IMG/VR virus record: IMGVR_UViG_3300009194_000008
Location: 1 to 64,000 of that record
Source of the DNA: a virus
Reading direction: 5' to 3' (one strand)
DNA length: 64,000 nucleotides
Positions 51,508 through 60,001 of the stretch are shown one piece after another; within the stretch, counting starts at the first letter, position 1, and each line of letters opens with the position of its first letter. Position numbers and translations under genes: made by a program. The notes beneath the pieces are model-generated. The model did no database searches, was not told where the DNA came from, and saw only the letters and a list, made by a program, of their open reading frames with translations.

Positions 51508-51856
51508 GAAAGGTCTCCCGATAAAAACCGTAAACCCCCACGGCTGCCGACATCGTTTTACGCCGCCATTTCGATACCCCGGACGACAATAACGCTTCAC
51601 GAAACTTTCGATTGGCTACCCGCCAACCCACACCTGATTTCAACAGGTAATCGTGTACCACAGCCGCTGGGAAATACCGACACACCGGGGGGAAGAACAA
51701 CCAGAAAATACGCGGAATGGTTGCGCCATCGGTAATGAAAAGCCGGGGTACTTCTTCACCAACCACCCGCATGACTTCGTGCAGACGATATCGAACCGGT
51801 TTCCACCACCGATCTGGTAATAAGATGTCTACCGGAAAACACGTTTTTTGGGTCAT
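51497..51856 (-). CDS. DUF1353 family protein
   Basis: The 119-residue product has the DUF1353 pattern: FITDGATIPRIFW (about residues 41-53), then FPAAVVHDYLL (about 63-73) and W-R-x-A-x-x-x-F. This family of unknown function is often found in phage lysis regions, as here, next to an endolysin and PG-binding protein. The conserved D-G and H-D-Y residues suggest metal binding or catalysis, but the activity is not known to me. Confidence 0.78.
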   Translation of the reverse strand: MTQKTCFPVDILLPDRWWKPVRYRLHEVMRVVGEEVPRLFITDGATIPRIFWLFFPPVCRYFPAAVVHDYLLKSGVGWRVANRKFREALLSSGVSKWRRKTMSAAVGVYGFYRETFRGD

Positions 51857-51874
51857 GTCACATCCCCGCTATAA

Positions 51875-52627
51875 TTACACCAACCGCAGGCACGGACGCC
51901 ACCCATAGGCAAGGTCGGTTGCCGATGAGACATCAGCGTTGAAGTCAGTCACATCCGTCGTCCCACCACGCAGAATCCGCTGGCCGGCATCCAGGTCAGA
52001 GACTTCTTGGGTCCAGGACGCACTACCGTCACCTGATCCGACAATCAAATCGGCGTTGGTATAACCAACACCCCAACCCAGGCCGGTGGGATCATCCACG
52101 TGCACCGGGTACATCAGTCGGTTCCACTCACCACCTGAGGCGGCTGCAGGATCACCATCACCACCCGTCAACAGGGTGACTCGGAATTGATAACCGTCAA
52201 TAGTGATGATCGGTGCGCCACCATCATTGAGTACGACGCCTGCAGCGCTGAGGGCATCCCAGGACACACTGTTGTGAATCGGCTTCTTAGCGACAAAGAG
52301 GATCTCACCATCTTTGACAAACTTCAGCCAGGCGGATTCTGCATCGTGCCGCAGAGTCCCTTCGGTAACACCCACCTCGGTGGCCAAAGCACCATAAGTG
52401 ATCATATCGGCTCCGGCGACCTCGCCGAAGAATCCGGTAGTGCCGTCACCGTTAGCCAATGCTGCCGGACCAGGCGCCAGCGACCGGGTGCTCACCTCAA
52501 CACCCCCTAAGGTAACACCGTCATGGAGACGCAGGGTGTTGCGCTCCGTATCCACTGACAACTCACCTGGACTTAATACCAGTTGGTTGTTCTTGGCGGT
52601 GTTACCGCGCAATAACTGTATCCTCAT
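51875..52627 (-). CDS. Fibre/adhesin with Mtd-N-like module and shared C-terminal domain
   Basis: TAAGGAGTGATCC precedes the ATG. Residues 1-45 hold the shared module (LRGNTAKNN, L-R-L-H-D-G-V-T-L-G-G). From about residue 95 to the end it has the domain shared with the 39738 and 40771 proteins (KFVKDGEILFVAKKPI, YQFRVTLLTGGDGD, GGEWNRLMYPV, ending YGWRPCLRLV). It has almost no shaft between them, so it may be the minimal form of this adhesin type. It lies in the lysis region. Confidence 0.72.
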   Translation of the reverse strand: MRIQLLRGNTAKNNQLVLSPGELSVDTERNTLRLHDGVTLGGVEVSTRSLAPGPAALANGDGTTGFFGEVAGADMITYGALATEVGVTEGTLRHDAESAWLKFVKDGEILFVAKKPIHNSVSWDALSAAGVVLNDGGAPIITIDGYQFRVTLLTGGDGDPAAASGGEWNRLMYPVHVDDPTGLGWGVGYTNADLIVGSGDGSASWTQEVSDLDAGQRILRGGTTDVTDFNADVSSATDLAYGWRPCLRLV

Positions 52628-52733
52628 GGATCACTCCTTATGCACCCATTTCATTGGAAACGGAAGAAGCTCCCGTTATCCGTCGGTTGACTGTTGACCA
52701 AAATCACATCTCTGTCATACCATCGGTGTTTTT

Positions 52734-52764
52734 CGGCATAAACAGGACCCCACTTAAGGGGTCC
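52734..52764 (-). terminator. Hairpin with TATG on both sides
   Basis: GGACCCC and GGGGTCC form a 7-bp stem. On the minus strand TGTTTATGCCG follows; on the plus strand GGTGTTATGTTAC follows. It ends the spanin/holin unit. Confidence 0.72.
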
Positions 52765-52778
52765 GGTGTTATGTTACT

Positions 52779-53162
52779 TCACAGAAAAAACTTGAAAACG
52801 GCAAGAGTATTTCCGATTATGCCATTAATCAGTTCACTCACTCCAGTACTTTTCGGTGTAACGATTTCGGCCACCGCCAACGCAACCCCGAAAATACCCA
52901 TCAGCCCCGAGACCGCTAGTAACACGGTTCGGTAGCTGTCCCGACCTCGCACCTGTCCAACTTCGCGTTCCAGTAGTCGTTCCTGTAACGATGTGTCCGG
53001 TAGCTGATAGACCAATGATAAGACTTCTTGACCAGTCGTTTCCCGAGACACGCTATTATTGCCAGGGAGGTAGGCATTGAGAACCAGTAACAAGGTACTG
53101 GAGTAAGGACTACGTCGCAGGGGTTTATCACCCAATTCGATTAGGGCGGCTTCGACATTCAT
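52779..53162 (-). CDS. Holin candidate with C-terminal hydrophobic segments
   Basis: The start overlaps the stop of the outer-spanin gene (ATGA). The 127-residue product has a soluble helical N-terminal half, one clear membrane helix (about residues 76-101, VLLAVSGLMGIFGVALAVAE) and a second amphipathic or hydrophobic segment at the very C-terminus (ELINGIIGNTLAVFKFFL). Its place beside spanins and endolysins suggests a holin or holin regulator. The topology is not typical of any holin class I know, so the call is tentative. Confidence 0.5.
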   Translation of the reverse strand: MNVEAALIELGDKPLRRSPYSSTLLLVLNAYLPGNNSVSRETTGQEVLSLVYQLPDTSLQERLLEREVGQVRGRDSYRTVLLAVSGLMGIFGVALAVAEIVTPKSTGVSELINGIIGNTLAVFKFFL

Positions 53163-53530
53163 TCGCTCGCCTCCATGTCCTGTTGTAAATCATACCACCC
53201 CCGAAGACCTTCCAGTTGATTATTGCAATTACCCAATTCCTGGGTTTGTTCATTCCAGTGGTCTGTCATTAACAGGAAACGGGCTTCCCACACATTTTCG
53301 GCTTGTGGGTAATAGCTGTCCGCGGTTACTAACATCTCACGGCTTGGAGGTGACGCTACATAACATGGCTTAGTCAGACTGATTGGCGGTACAATCAGCT
53401 GAGGTTCCTCCGGCACGGCAGTATGTGTCGCGCATCCCGCGAGCCAAACGGTCAAAGTGGTCAGTAGTAACAGCCCGATCAGGTTCGGGGGTGGGACTCT
53501 GGGCTTCAGGCACTCGGGGAGGCGTCTCAT
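53159..53530 (-). CDS. Outer-membrane spanin lipoprotein (Rz1-like)
   Basis: I choose the ATG at 53530, which puts the lipobox LAGC at residues 30-33 after a hydrophobic core (LIGLLLLTTLTVW). Cleavage before the Cys would yield an outer-membrane lipoprotein. The mature part starts ATHTAVPEEP and is helical at the end. About 160 bases overlap the inner-spanin gene in another frame, the classic nested Rz/Rz1 layout. Together they fuse inner and outer membranes at lysis. A longer form from 53635 is possible but has no better ribosome site. Confidence 0.78.
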   Translation of the reverse strand: MRRLPECLKPRVPPPNLIGLLLLTTLTVWLAGCATHTAVPEEPQLIVPPISLTKPCYVASPPSREMLVTADSYYPQAENVWEARFLLMTDHWNEQTQELGNCNNQLEGLRGWYDLQQDMEASE

Positions 53531-53915
53531 TAACTGCTGGAGCCGCTTCAGCCACTTCGGTAGGGGTAGGGTCTGGGGTCGGAGTGACAGGCACTGAGGT
53601 GTCTTCTGCTGCGTTTTTAAAGATAAGGTAGTCACGAATCAGTTCCTCGCGATCCAGGCGTTGTTGATGGCGGTTTTCTACCAAGTCTTGAGTGACTGTG
53701 GCGACCACGGTCTGATCTATTTTTTGGCGTTCTTGGGCGTTAGCATGAAGTGCCACCGCCTGTTGGACGGCTTCTTCACTGACATGCAGGTCCCCTGCCA
53801 GTGACTCGACCCGTTGGGTTTGAAGGTACAGCGCCAGCCCAAGTAACAGGAGAGCCCCTAGGAAAACACCTTCGTACCACTTTGGACGTATCTTGGTCAA
53901 TAACCCGCGTAGCAT
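53370..53915 (-). CDS. Inner-membrane spanin (Rz-like)
   Basis: CAAGGAACCAACT precedes the ATG at 53915. The 181-residue product has one N-terminal membrane helix (about residues 13-33, GVFLGALLLLGLALYL), then a charged helical coiled-coil region, then a Pro/Thr-rich linker (about 105-150) and a Cys-containing C-terminus. This matches an inner spanin with a periplasmic C-terminal part. The Pro-rich linker is longer than usual. The outer-spanin gene is nested in another frame at its 3' end. Confidence 0.78.
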   Translation of the reverse strand: MLRGLLTKIRPKWYEGVFLGALLLLGLALYLQTQRVESLAGDLHVSEEAVQQAVALHANAQERQKIDQTVVATVTQDLVENRHQQRLDREELIRDYLIFKNAAEDTSVPVTPTPDPTPTEVAEAAPAVNETPPRVPEAQSPTPEPDRAVTTDHFDRLARGMRDTYCRAGGTSADCTANQSD

Positions 53916-53938
53916 AGTTGGTTCCTTGAGCAGCACAC

Positions 53939-54505
53939 TCAAATCATGAAACGTAAGTAGTGTAGCCCGACGGCTGTTGCATCAACAGCATGTTCGTCCA
54001 GTGTGTCAAGGCCCACTCCCCACTCTAGATCACGTCGCAACGCCAGAGCGTCACGTACGATGCTTTTCTTATCTTTCATTTTGCGCATTGCTGACAGATC
54101 CACCCCTGCTGCCATCTTGGCCACATTGGGTTCTACCTGATACAGCGGTAGATACGCATCATACGCCATAAGCGCTTGACGAACAACCGCCAAGCATTCA
54201 GTTAGGGCCGCAAAAGTTTGCACAAAGCGACCCTGATAAGGCGATTCGGCAATCACCGCTTGTGGTCGGATGCAATGAAGTAAGTAGAGCAGCTCGTCAT
54301 GGTGTTGTTGCAGTCGTGCTGTTCGTCCACCATGGAGTTCTTCAATTGCACCGTACCCATTGGTGTTGTTGGTCGCCTTTAACGTAAAACCGTCTTCCAC
54401 TCGATACTTCGGTGACTCAAGGTCCCAGCTAAGAATGGACACCCCCAAGGTGGAGGTGCCCGGATCTATGCCCATGACCGTGAAGGGTCGAGTGGAGGTG
54501 GGCAT
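53939..54505 (-). CDS. RuvC-like Holliday-junction nuclease
   Basis: The 188-residue product has the RNase H/RuvC fold signs: GIDPGTSTLGVSILSW near the N-terminus with the first catalytic Asp (D14), AVIAESPYQGRF with a catalytic Glu in the middle, and DEHAVDATAVGL near the C-terminus with the last Asp pair. It should cut branched DNA in a metal-dependent way, serving recombination or clearing branches before packaging. I use the ATG at 54505; a GTG at 54514 just after the previous stop is possible. Confidence 0.75.
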   Translation of the reverse strand: MPTSTRPFTVMGIDPGTSTLGVSILSWDLESPKYRVEDGFTLKATNNTNGYGAIEELHGGRTARLQQHHDELLYLLHCIRPQAVIAESPYQGRFVQTFAALTECLAVVRQALMAYDAYLPLYQVEPNVAKMAAGVDLSAMRKMKDKKSIVRDALALRRDLEWGVGLDTLDEHAVDATAVGLHYLRFMI

Positions 54506-54516
54506 TACCAGCACGG

Positions 54517-55404
54517 TTACAGGAAGGTCGCGTTGTTGACGTCCTGCTCACCCAGCATCGGTTCAACCCCACCCACGTCCAGCGTGAAGGTTGCCCCGTT
54601 GGTGGCGTACCCGATCGCATGATAGGTCGCGACATGCACATTCACCTGACAGGCAATGCACTCTTGGTAGGTGAACGTCCCGGCACCACCCGAACTGCCC
54701 TGGACTTCCTTGTCGACACCGGAACACAGGGCGATCTCGGAGATCACTGGTGAGCGAACGGACCCTGTACGGATTTTGTGGGCATTGAGGATTTCGGCGA
54801 TATCATCCGGACCCAACTCAACGGTCATCACCGCTGAAGCGGACTCAGAACTACTGGAACCGAGGACGATACCAGTGTTTGAGATAGCGGGGCGTTCCGG
54901 GTTGAGGTTATCGGTAGTCGGGGTAAAAGGCGTGGTGGTTGCCACCCCATCAGTCACCTCTACACGCTGTAGCTGCGCTACCACATCGTCCATGGTAATA
55001 CGACGCAGATAGTAGGCCACATAGTTCACCCCATCGTGGGTTTCCAGCACCCGTAAGGCGTAACGGTCACGAACATGCGCCGGGAGATCATTGGTGACTT
55101 CACGTAACACAAAGGGGATCTGTCCATAGAGACCCGCATCAGTAGCGCGATGCGGGACCGGTACGGTTTCATCACTACCATCGTCAGCCTTGACGGTAGC
55201 GTGGCCCAGGTTACCGATCGCGAAGTAGCGCATGGCTGGGGTCTGTGTCGCAGGCGGAGTAACACCGGCCTGAACATCGAAACGTTCATTGAGAGTGGTG
55301 TTCTCAATCAATTCAAACGGGATGCCCAGGTTTTTGATCGTTTGCAAATACGTCCCGTAAACAGTCCGCGTGACGCCAATGATTTCTTGGTCCATAGAGG
55401 CCAT
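54517..55404 (-). CDS. Virion-type protein, 295 aa
   Basis: GGAAAGGAATACATC precedes the ATG. The product is soluble and beta-rich, with a Ser-rich loop near residue 180 and a C-terminal domain with paired Cys (ECIACQVNVHV). Strong codon bias suggests an abundant virion protein, for example tail sheath, tube or an inner structural protein, but no family is recognised. It lies directly upstream of the RuvC-like gene. Confidence 0.68.
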   Translation of the reverse strand: MASMDQEIIGVTRTVYGTYLQTIKNLGIPFELIENTTLNERFDVQAGVTPPATQTPAMRYFAIGNLGHATVKADDGSDETVPVPHRATDAGLYGQIPFVLREVTNDLPAHVRDRYALRVLETHDGVNYVAYYLRRITMDDVVAQLQRVEVTDGVATTTPFTPTTDNLNPERPAISNTGIVLGSSSSESASAVMTVELGPDDIAEILNAHKIRTGSVRSPVISEIALCSGVDKEVQGSSGGAGTFTYQECIACQVNVHVATYHAIGYATNGATFTLDVGGVEPMLGEQDVNNATFL

Positions 55405-55474
55405 GATGTATTCCTTTCCTTAATTCGTGTGGGACTAATATCGTCAAAGGATTAGTGGTGTTTTGTTAAAGTAA

Positions 55475-55960
55475 TCAACGTAACCTAAGGTTGATCCCAT
55501 CAAAATGGAAGCGGTCTTCTACTGTTTCGTTCCACAACAACTCCACAGGATGACTGTACGAGTCTTCGATTGACCGTAGTTCACGAATCAACACCCCCCA
55601 CTGTTTTTGAAAATATCGAACGGAGGAGAACGAATCTCCACGGTCGATGTAGCGAATAAGATAATCATCCAGTAGGGATGGGTGTGGATACACTCGGTAA
55701 TGAAAAATTTCCTGATTGATGAGTTGTTGAATGATGGGCATCTCAGTCGCAGCGAAGATAATCCTTGCGGTTGATAGATGACACTTTAACATTCTAATGT
55801 AGTTTACCGGAAAAGTCGGATCACCGCGGTATCCATTTGTATCGAGGTCTATCACCGTATCATCCGGTATGGATTTCGTGTGATATAGTTGGTTTTGTAT
55901 TGACCGGAACATCCGGGACTTTCCCACGCCCGGAAAACCACAGACGACATGTGGTTGCAT
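55475..55960 (-). CDS. P-loop NTPase/kinase-like protein, 161 aa
   Basis: The product starts MQPHVVCGFPGVGKSRMF with a Walker A at residues 8-15 (GFPGVGKS). VIDLDTNGYRG (about residues 36-46) could be a Walker-B-like or substrate Asp, as in small phage kinases. The remainder is helical. It is the last gene of the radical SAM operon, 5 bases after the 2OG-oxygenase gene. It may phosphorylate a small molecule or peptide, but this is inference. Confidence 0.68.
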   Translation of the reverse strand: MQPHVVCGFPGVGKSRMFRSIQNQLYHTKSIPDDTVIDLDTNGYRGDPTFPVNYIRMLKCHLSTARIIFAATEMPIIQQLINQEIFHYRVYPHPSLLDDYLIRYIDRGDSFSSVRYFQKQWGVLIRELRSIEDSYSHPVELLWNETVEDRFHFDGINLRLR

Positions 55961-55965
55961 GAGGG

Positions 55966-56517
55966 TTACCCGAATGTGAAGTCAGTGGTTAATGCTACCC
56001 GAAACTCCCCTGGGTGGGGGAGTACATAGTGAGGGATGTAACACGGAAAGATCACCATCATACCCGTTGTCGGGGAAATGTGGTGATTCGCGAAATATCC
56101 ACGTCGAACCGGTGTGGGGTATGATCGACATGCCGCACCACGGGGATCCATCAGGGTGAGGTCCCCTGGCGCCGCCGCAAGATACAACACCGTGGTCAAC
56201 AGTGAATGACCGTGGATATGGGGTTCAATCCCGGCGTTGTTATGTCCATGAACCGCCCAACTGTGATAGGACATTGTTGATTCGTCAATTGGGTAATCCC
56301 AGCAGTCTTTTGTGTACTGTAAGACGGCTGGTACGATTACCTCGCGCCGCAAGCGCCACAAGTAGGGCGTGTGTTCCTCACTAATGATCTCTTGCTCGTC
56401 CGCACCCCACTGGGCCATTTGCGGACTACTAAAGATTTCAGTAATGGCGCGTTCTTCGTCGATGTCCTTTATAACCTGTTGTCCAATCTGTGTGCGCCAC
56501 GGTTCATGGTATTCCAT
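55966..56517 (-). CDS. 2-oxoglutarate/Fe(II) oxygenase
   Basis: The 183-residue product matches the small phage 2OG-Fe(II) oxygenase type. EPHIHGHSLLTTVLYL carries the first iron ligand (H100 or H102), LTLMDPRG carries a conserved D-P-R, VIFPCYIPHYVLPH carries the distal His (H163), and R173 should bind 2-oxoglutarate. It overlaps the radical SAM gene by one base (ATG/stop), so the two are coupled. Family members hydroxylate peptides, nucleobases or small molecules; here a peptide or protein made by the same operon is the most likely target, by inference. Confidence 0.8.
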   Translation of the reverse strand: MEYHEPWRTQIGQQVIKDIDEERAITEIFSSPQMAQWGADEQEIISEEHTPYLWRLRREVIVPAVLQYTKDCWDYPIDESTMSYHSWAVHGHNNAGIEPHIHGHSLLTTVLYLAAAPGDLTLMDPRGAACRSYPTPVRRGYFANHHISPTTGMMVIFPCYIPHYVLPHPGEFRVALTTDFTFG

Positions 56518-57611
56518 TACGCCTCCCGGCTAGTGGCAATTAAACCACTCTCATTAACGTAGGGGGTAGGTTCCAGCTGACCTGTCATCCCATTAGCTTC
56601 GATAATGTCTGGTGCTAGACGTTTCATTTTCTGACAATGGTGTTCGACCAGACCCAAGGCCTTATGGTCGTGGGTTGTCTTTTTGCAGGAATTACAAATC
56701 GAAAACATGGGACACCCATAACAGCTATACTTCATCACGCTGATTTCGGGGTCGTTCTGTAGTGGTGTGGTCAACTCTCCGGTCATTTCACTATTAAAGT
56801 CAATCGCGTATTTTTTATCGTCAGCAAATGCTGGACAGCTATAGTAGTCGCCGGATGGTTGTAGCGTACGTATCCCTGCATCACACTGTCGCGACAATGG
56901 GCAAGTAGTGAGTTCCCCTCTCAACTTACGTACCATCTGCTTTGTATTATATTCCCACTCCGTGAGGCCGGCTTTCCATATATCAACGTAGTGTCCATAC
57001 ATGTCAGCAAGTAGGTAAAGGGATCCCTCATTGCCCATTTGTCGGCCTTTGATCTCTACCGATGGCCCCGATGACATTGCGTAGTTGGCTTTACATTCAA
57101 CTTCCATCTCACGGGCCAGACGGACGTGATCCAAAACCCGGTCGGCATTGTCTTCATCGATAACCGAAATGAAGTCTGGCCGGTAACCACAGATATCCAA
57201 CATGCAATCGGAGACTTTCCAGAACTCTTCTTCGGTAAAGGGGGTAAAATCCCCCTTCAGTCGCTTATCGCCGTACTGGAAACTGGTAATTACCGAGAAC
57301 TTTGGGTGTTGAAAAACCGCCCGCCAACGCTCGGGTTTCTTGTAGAACGGCCACAGGTTACTGGTGATACTTACAATAACATCAAGGTTCTCATCATCGA
57401 GGTAGTCCAGCAGTTCTTGGTAATAGTCAGGGGTCATCATCAGCGGATCGCCACCGTTGACAATAATTGTCTCTGTCTCCGGGAACCTAACCAGGAAGGC
57501 TTTGATTTGATCCAATGACAACTCATCCCCTGCATCATCGGCAATCGACGTACTGGAACAGAAGGTGCATTTGAAATTACACCGTTCTGTTGGTTTAATT
57601 ACGAGATCCAC
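56517..57611 (-). CDS. Radical SAM enzyme with SPASM-like Cys cluster (second)
   Basis: I choose the GTG at 57611, 5 bases after AAGGAG. The product has the radical SAM triad CNFKCTFC (C11, C15, C18) for the 4Fe-4S/SAM cluster, then TIIVNGGDPLM in place of the usual GGEP loop, and a C-terminal Cys-rich region (CDAGIRTL, YYSCPAF, CYGCPMFSICNSC) of SPASM type with extra clusters. Such enzymes modify peptides, for example RiPP precursors. GGDP instead of GGEP is a variation. It lies four genes downstream of the first radical SAM gene in the same operon. Confidence 0.85.
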   Translation of the reverse strand: MDLVIKPTERCNFKCTFCSSTSIADDAGDELSLDQIKAFLVRFPETETIIVNGGDPLMMTPDYYQELLDYLDDENLDVIVSITSNLWPFYKKPERWRAVFQHPKFSVITSFQYGDKRLKGDFTPFTEEEFWKVSDCMLDICGYRPDFISVIDEDNADRVLDHVRLAREMEVECKANYAMSSGPSVEIKGRQMGNEGSLYLLADMYGHYVDIWKAGLTEWEYNTKQMVRKLRGELTTCPLSRQCDAGIRTLQPSGDYYSCPAFADDKKYAIDFNSEMTGELTTPLQNDPEISVMKYSCYGCPMFSICNSCKKTTHDHKALGLVEHHCQKMKRLAPDIIEANGMTGQLEPTPYVNESGLIATSREA

Positions 57612-57620
57612 ACCCACTCC

Positions 57621-58682
57621 TTAGTCGGCCCACCCGACTTTAACTGGATTGCCTGACGCACGGTTGGCCAGTGCCCAGAAAACCAGATTCGTGGTAAACA
57701 TGCGCGATTCCATGGGAGGAACAATGAGCGTCAACCGATCCAACTGCGTATAAGCGTCAATATACCCGTCCACTATTTCGTCGTCGGGGAGTTCGAGAAG
57801 TTCAATCGGCACAGTCATTTCACGCACATTTGTCTCGAGGTACGTGTTGGTGTTGATGGTGTTAAGGAGTTTGCGGAGATCGTGTTGATATCCTTCCTTA
57901 AACGCCACGATTTTCTCAGAAGATGAAAATACATCTTCAAGGTCAACCTCACGCGACACTACCTTGAGTCCTTCGATATCACGCAGTGGGGAATTCATAG
58001 TCAGTGTAGCGGTGGGGAGCTCCCCTAGCATCTTTTTAATATGTGGCGAGAAATACAGATACCCCAACTTACTCCGTTGTGTTTCTATTTGATCATTAAT
58101 TGCCCGATAAAGGCGATGACGTAGTCGTGTGGGTAAGGTAGTATCCTCTTCACCTGCCATATGGCCGAGCAGGCGGTATTCCACCGGGAGGTGTTCGTGG
58201 TGGTTGTTCAAAAACTCAAATACTACATCGGAGCGCGACATTTCTGTCATGCACCGTTTGATAAAGTTAGGTGTTGTCGTTTCACTACCCCAAATGAACG
58301 TTGATTCAGAGCGTTCACGGTTAAGGAACAGTAAGAACGCAAGTTCACACAGCGCGCTATGGGAAAGCTTTGGGAACAGGTGACGAACCCAGAAACAGAA
58401 AAGCTTGACATAGGCCTCGTCGTCACAGAAGATAACCACGGGCCTGTCGCGGTCACATAACAGTTCTAACTCATCAGGAAAAACACTCGTAATAAAGTCA
58501 TCGACGTCCTTGGTATAATAACAGGTCTGTGCGAGTTCTGGAATACCTAACGACTTCGACAGTCGATCATCTTCGGATTCTAGAAAATGATCCTCAATAC
58601 CACTACCAATGATGTATCGTTGGGTGTTACTGTTGAGGTGGTCAATATGGTCAACATAAACGTCGTCAAATAACAGGTACAT
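57621..58682 (-). CDS. Unrecognised protein in radical SAM operon, 353 aa
   Basis: I choose the ATG at 58682, preceded by TTAGGAG. It overlaps the upstream gene by 17 bases. The product is soluble and acidic, with an N-terminal Rossmann-like or receiver-like stretch (MYLLFDDVYVDHIDHL) and helices after. No catalytic motif is recognised. Being locked between the radical SAM genes, it is a candidate for a precursor-binding, leader-recognition or partner protein of the modification system. AT content by eye is higher than in flanking fibre genes. Confidence 0.68.
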   Translation of the reverse strand: MYLLFDDVYVDHIDHLNSNTQRYIIGSGIEDHFLESEDDRLSKSLGIPELAQTCYYTKDVDDFITSVFPDELELLCDRDRPVVIFCDDEAYVKLFCFWVRHLFPKLSHSALCELAFLLFLNRERSESTFIWGSETTTPNFIKRCMTEMSRSDVVFEFLNNHHEHLPVEYRLLGHMAGEEDTTLPTRLRHRLYRAINDQIETQRSKLGYLYFSPHIKKMLGELPTATLTMNSPLRDIEGLKVVSREVDLEDVFSSSEKIVAFKEGYQHDLRKLLNTINTNTYLETNVREMTVPIELLELPDDEIVDGYIDAYTQLDRLTLIVPPMESRMFTTNLVFWALANRASGNPVKVGWAD

Positions 58683-59397
58683 TCTCAACTCCTAATTCAC
58701 TAACCGCTTTATTGAACCGAGCGATAAACTCTTTCTCATCAAACTCGCCCTGCTGTATCCCGATGCCGATCAGGAATACCGGATTTTCAGCATTACACCA
58801 AAAAAGTTCCAGTGTACTTCCCCGGTAAAGGGGTTTATCGTAAAGATCCTGATAGTAACACAACGGAATAATGGGGGTGCCATCCAGGAGTAATGGGAAC
58901 AGATCGTGGCCGATTAGTTTAATATAGTTAATTCCCGTTAGATCCCGATCGGTTACTACCTCGTGTTGTTTGAAAATATAGTCCTCATTGACCCCGGTCC
59001 ATTTCATGTTGTAGAGACTGAGTGACTCGATAATACTCAGCCAACGGTAAATAATGTCACGGTTTTGAGGGTCGATGATAAGATCGTGGTAGTCGATCCC
59101 CGACTCACTGGCAAACCCTTTAATTTGTAGTAATACTTCTAGGACGCCACGTTCCAGCTGAGGTAGGTCATGCACCATAGGAGAGCGCATATACGCCAGC
59201 AACAGAGAAAAATAATCATCGGTTGATGTAAAATCTAACGTTACTTCCATTCCGAGGTTGGTCAAATACGTCAAAAATACTTGCCCTTCAAGTTTCGACT
59301 CCGCTACGTCGATAACCACCTCAGGCGTGGGCTTCTCAGCCACCAGTCTTTTGATAACATCGGTGGGGACTGGAACTACCGTATTAATTGCTTGCAT
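58666..59397 (-). CDS. Unrecognised protein in radical SAM operon, 243 aa
   Basis: AGAGGACAACCTAG precedes the ATG. The 243-residue product is acidic and mostly helical with a few strands, without membrane segments or known motifs. It lies 25 bases downstream of the CHxS-repeat gene and overlaps the next gene. A partner or immunity-type role in the modification system is possible but unproven. Confidence 0.66.
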   Translation of the reverse strand: MQAINTVVPVPTDVIKRLVAEKPTPEVVIDVAESKLEGQVFLTYLTNLGMEVTLDFTSTDDYFSLLLAYMRSPMVHDLPQLERGVLEVLLQIKGFASESGIDYHDLIIDPQNRDIIYRWLSIIESLSLYNMKWTGVNEDYIFKQHEVVTDRDLTGINYIKLIGHDLFPLLLDGTPIIPLCYYQDLYDKPLYRGSTLELFWCNAENPVFLIGIGIQQGEFDEKEFIARFNKAVSELGVENVPVI

Positions 59398-59422
59398 CTA
59401 GGTTGTCCTCTATACTTAGTTT

Positions 59423-59995
59423 TTACACACCACCACCGTTACCTGGACCGTCGCCATGACAGCTAGAGTGGCAACTATAATGGCAGCTAGAATGACAGAA
59501 TGTTTCGCTGATGGATACCGTTGAATTCCGTACATTGACCACCTTATTCTTTACCGCCGTCATGTACGATCTCAGATCGCCATAATCGACCGGATTTCCA
59601 GCGGCCGTGCCACTGCCTCCAGGATCACTAATACCTGTCCTATAACCACTATGTAGATGACCAATGCGGGTCTCATTAGCAAATACATAATACCTGGAGT
59701 TATTGTTGTACCGCATATACACTGAAACACGGCGGATTGCTGTGTACAGCGCGGCATGTGCGACAATACGACTGCGCATGGTAGACGAGTCAATATTACC
59801 GGAGAAGTCACTGGTACTTGGACTATTGTAAAGTCCATTTTTCGACCCAGTGAAGTACGACTCGTATGTACTCCGGGCATAGCCGTTGTAATCAGGTGGG
59901 TAATTGCCACTTCCCCAACTAATTCCCGAATTCAGAGGATTTCGAATGTAGGCGTTAAACAGGTTAACGACGTGCTGTGATGTAACATCGGTCAT
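59423..59995 (-). CDS. Putative modified protein with (CHxS)3CH tail
   Basis: The 190-residue product starts with a polar, Tyr/Ser/Asn-rich domain of about 160 residues. It ends with a strikingly regular tail: Cys at 167, 171, 175 and 179, each followed by His, with Ser before each later Cys, so the unit is Cys-His-x-Ser repeated three times then Cys-His. A Gly-rich end (GDGPGNGGGV) follows. The H-x-S spacing recalls HxsA of His-Xaa-Ser RiPP systems. It lies between a radical SAM gene (6 bases upstream) and other operon genes. I infer it is the substrate of the radical SAM enzymes; the N-terminal part may be a virion domain. Confidence 0.72.
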   Translation of the reverse strand: MTDVTSQHVVNLFNAYIRNPLNSGISWGSGNYPPDYNGYARSTYESYFTGSKNGLYNSPSTSDFSGNIDSSTMRSRIVAHAALYTAIRRVSVYMRYNNNSRYYVFANETRIGHLHSGYRTGISDPGGSGTAAGNPVDYGDLRSYMTAVKNKVVNVRNSTVSISETFCHSSCHYSCHSSCHGDGPGNGGGV

Positions 59996-60001
59996 GTTTC
60001 A

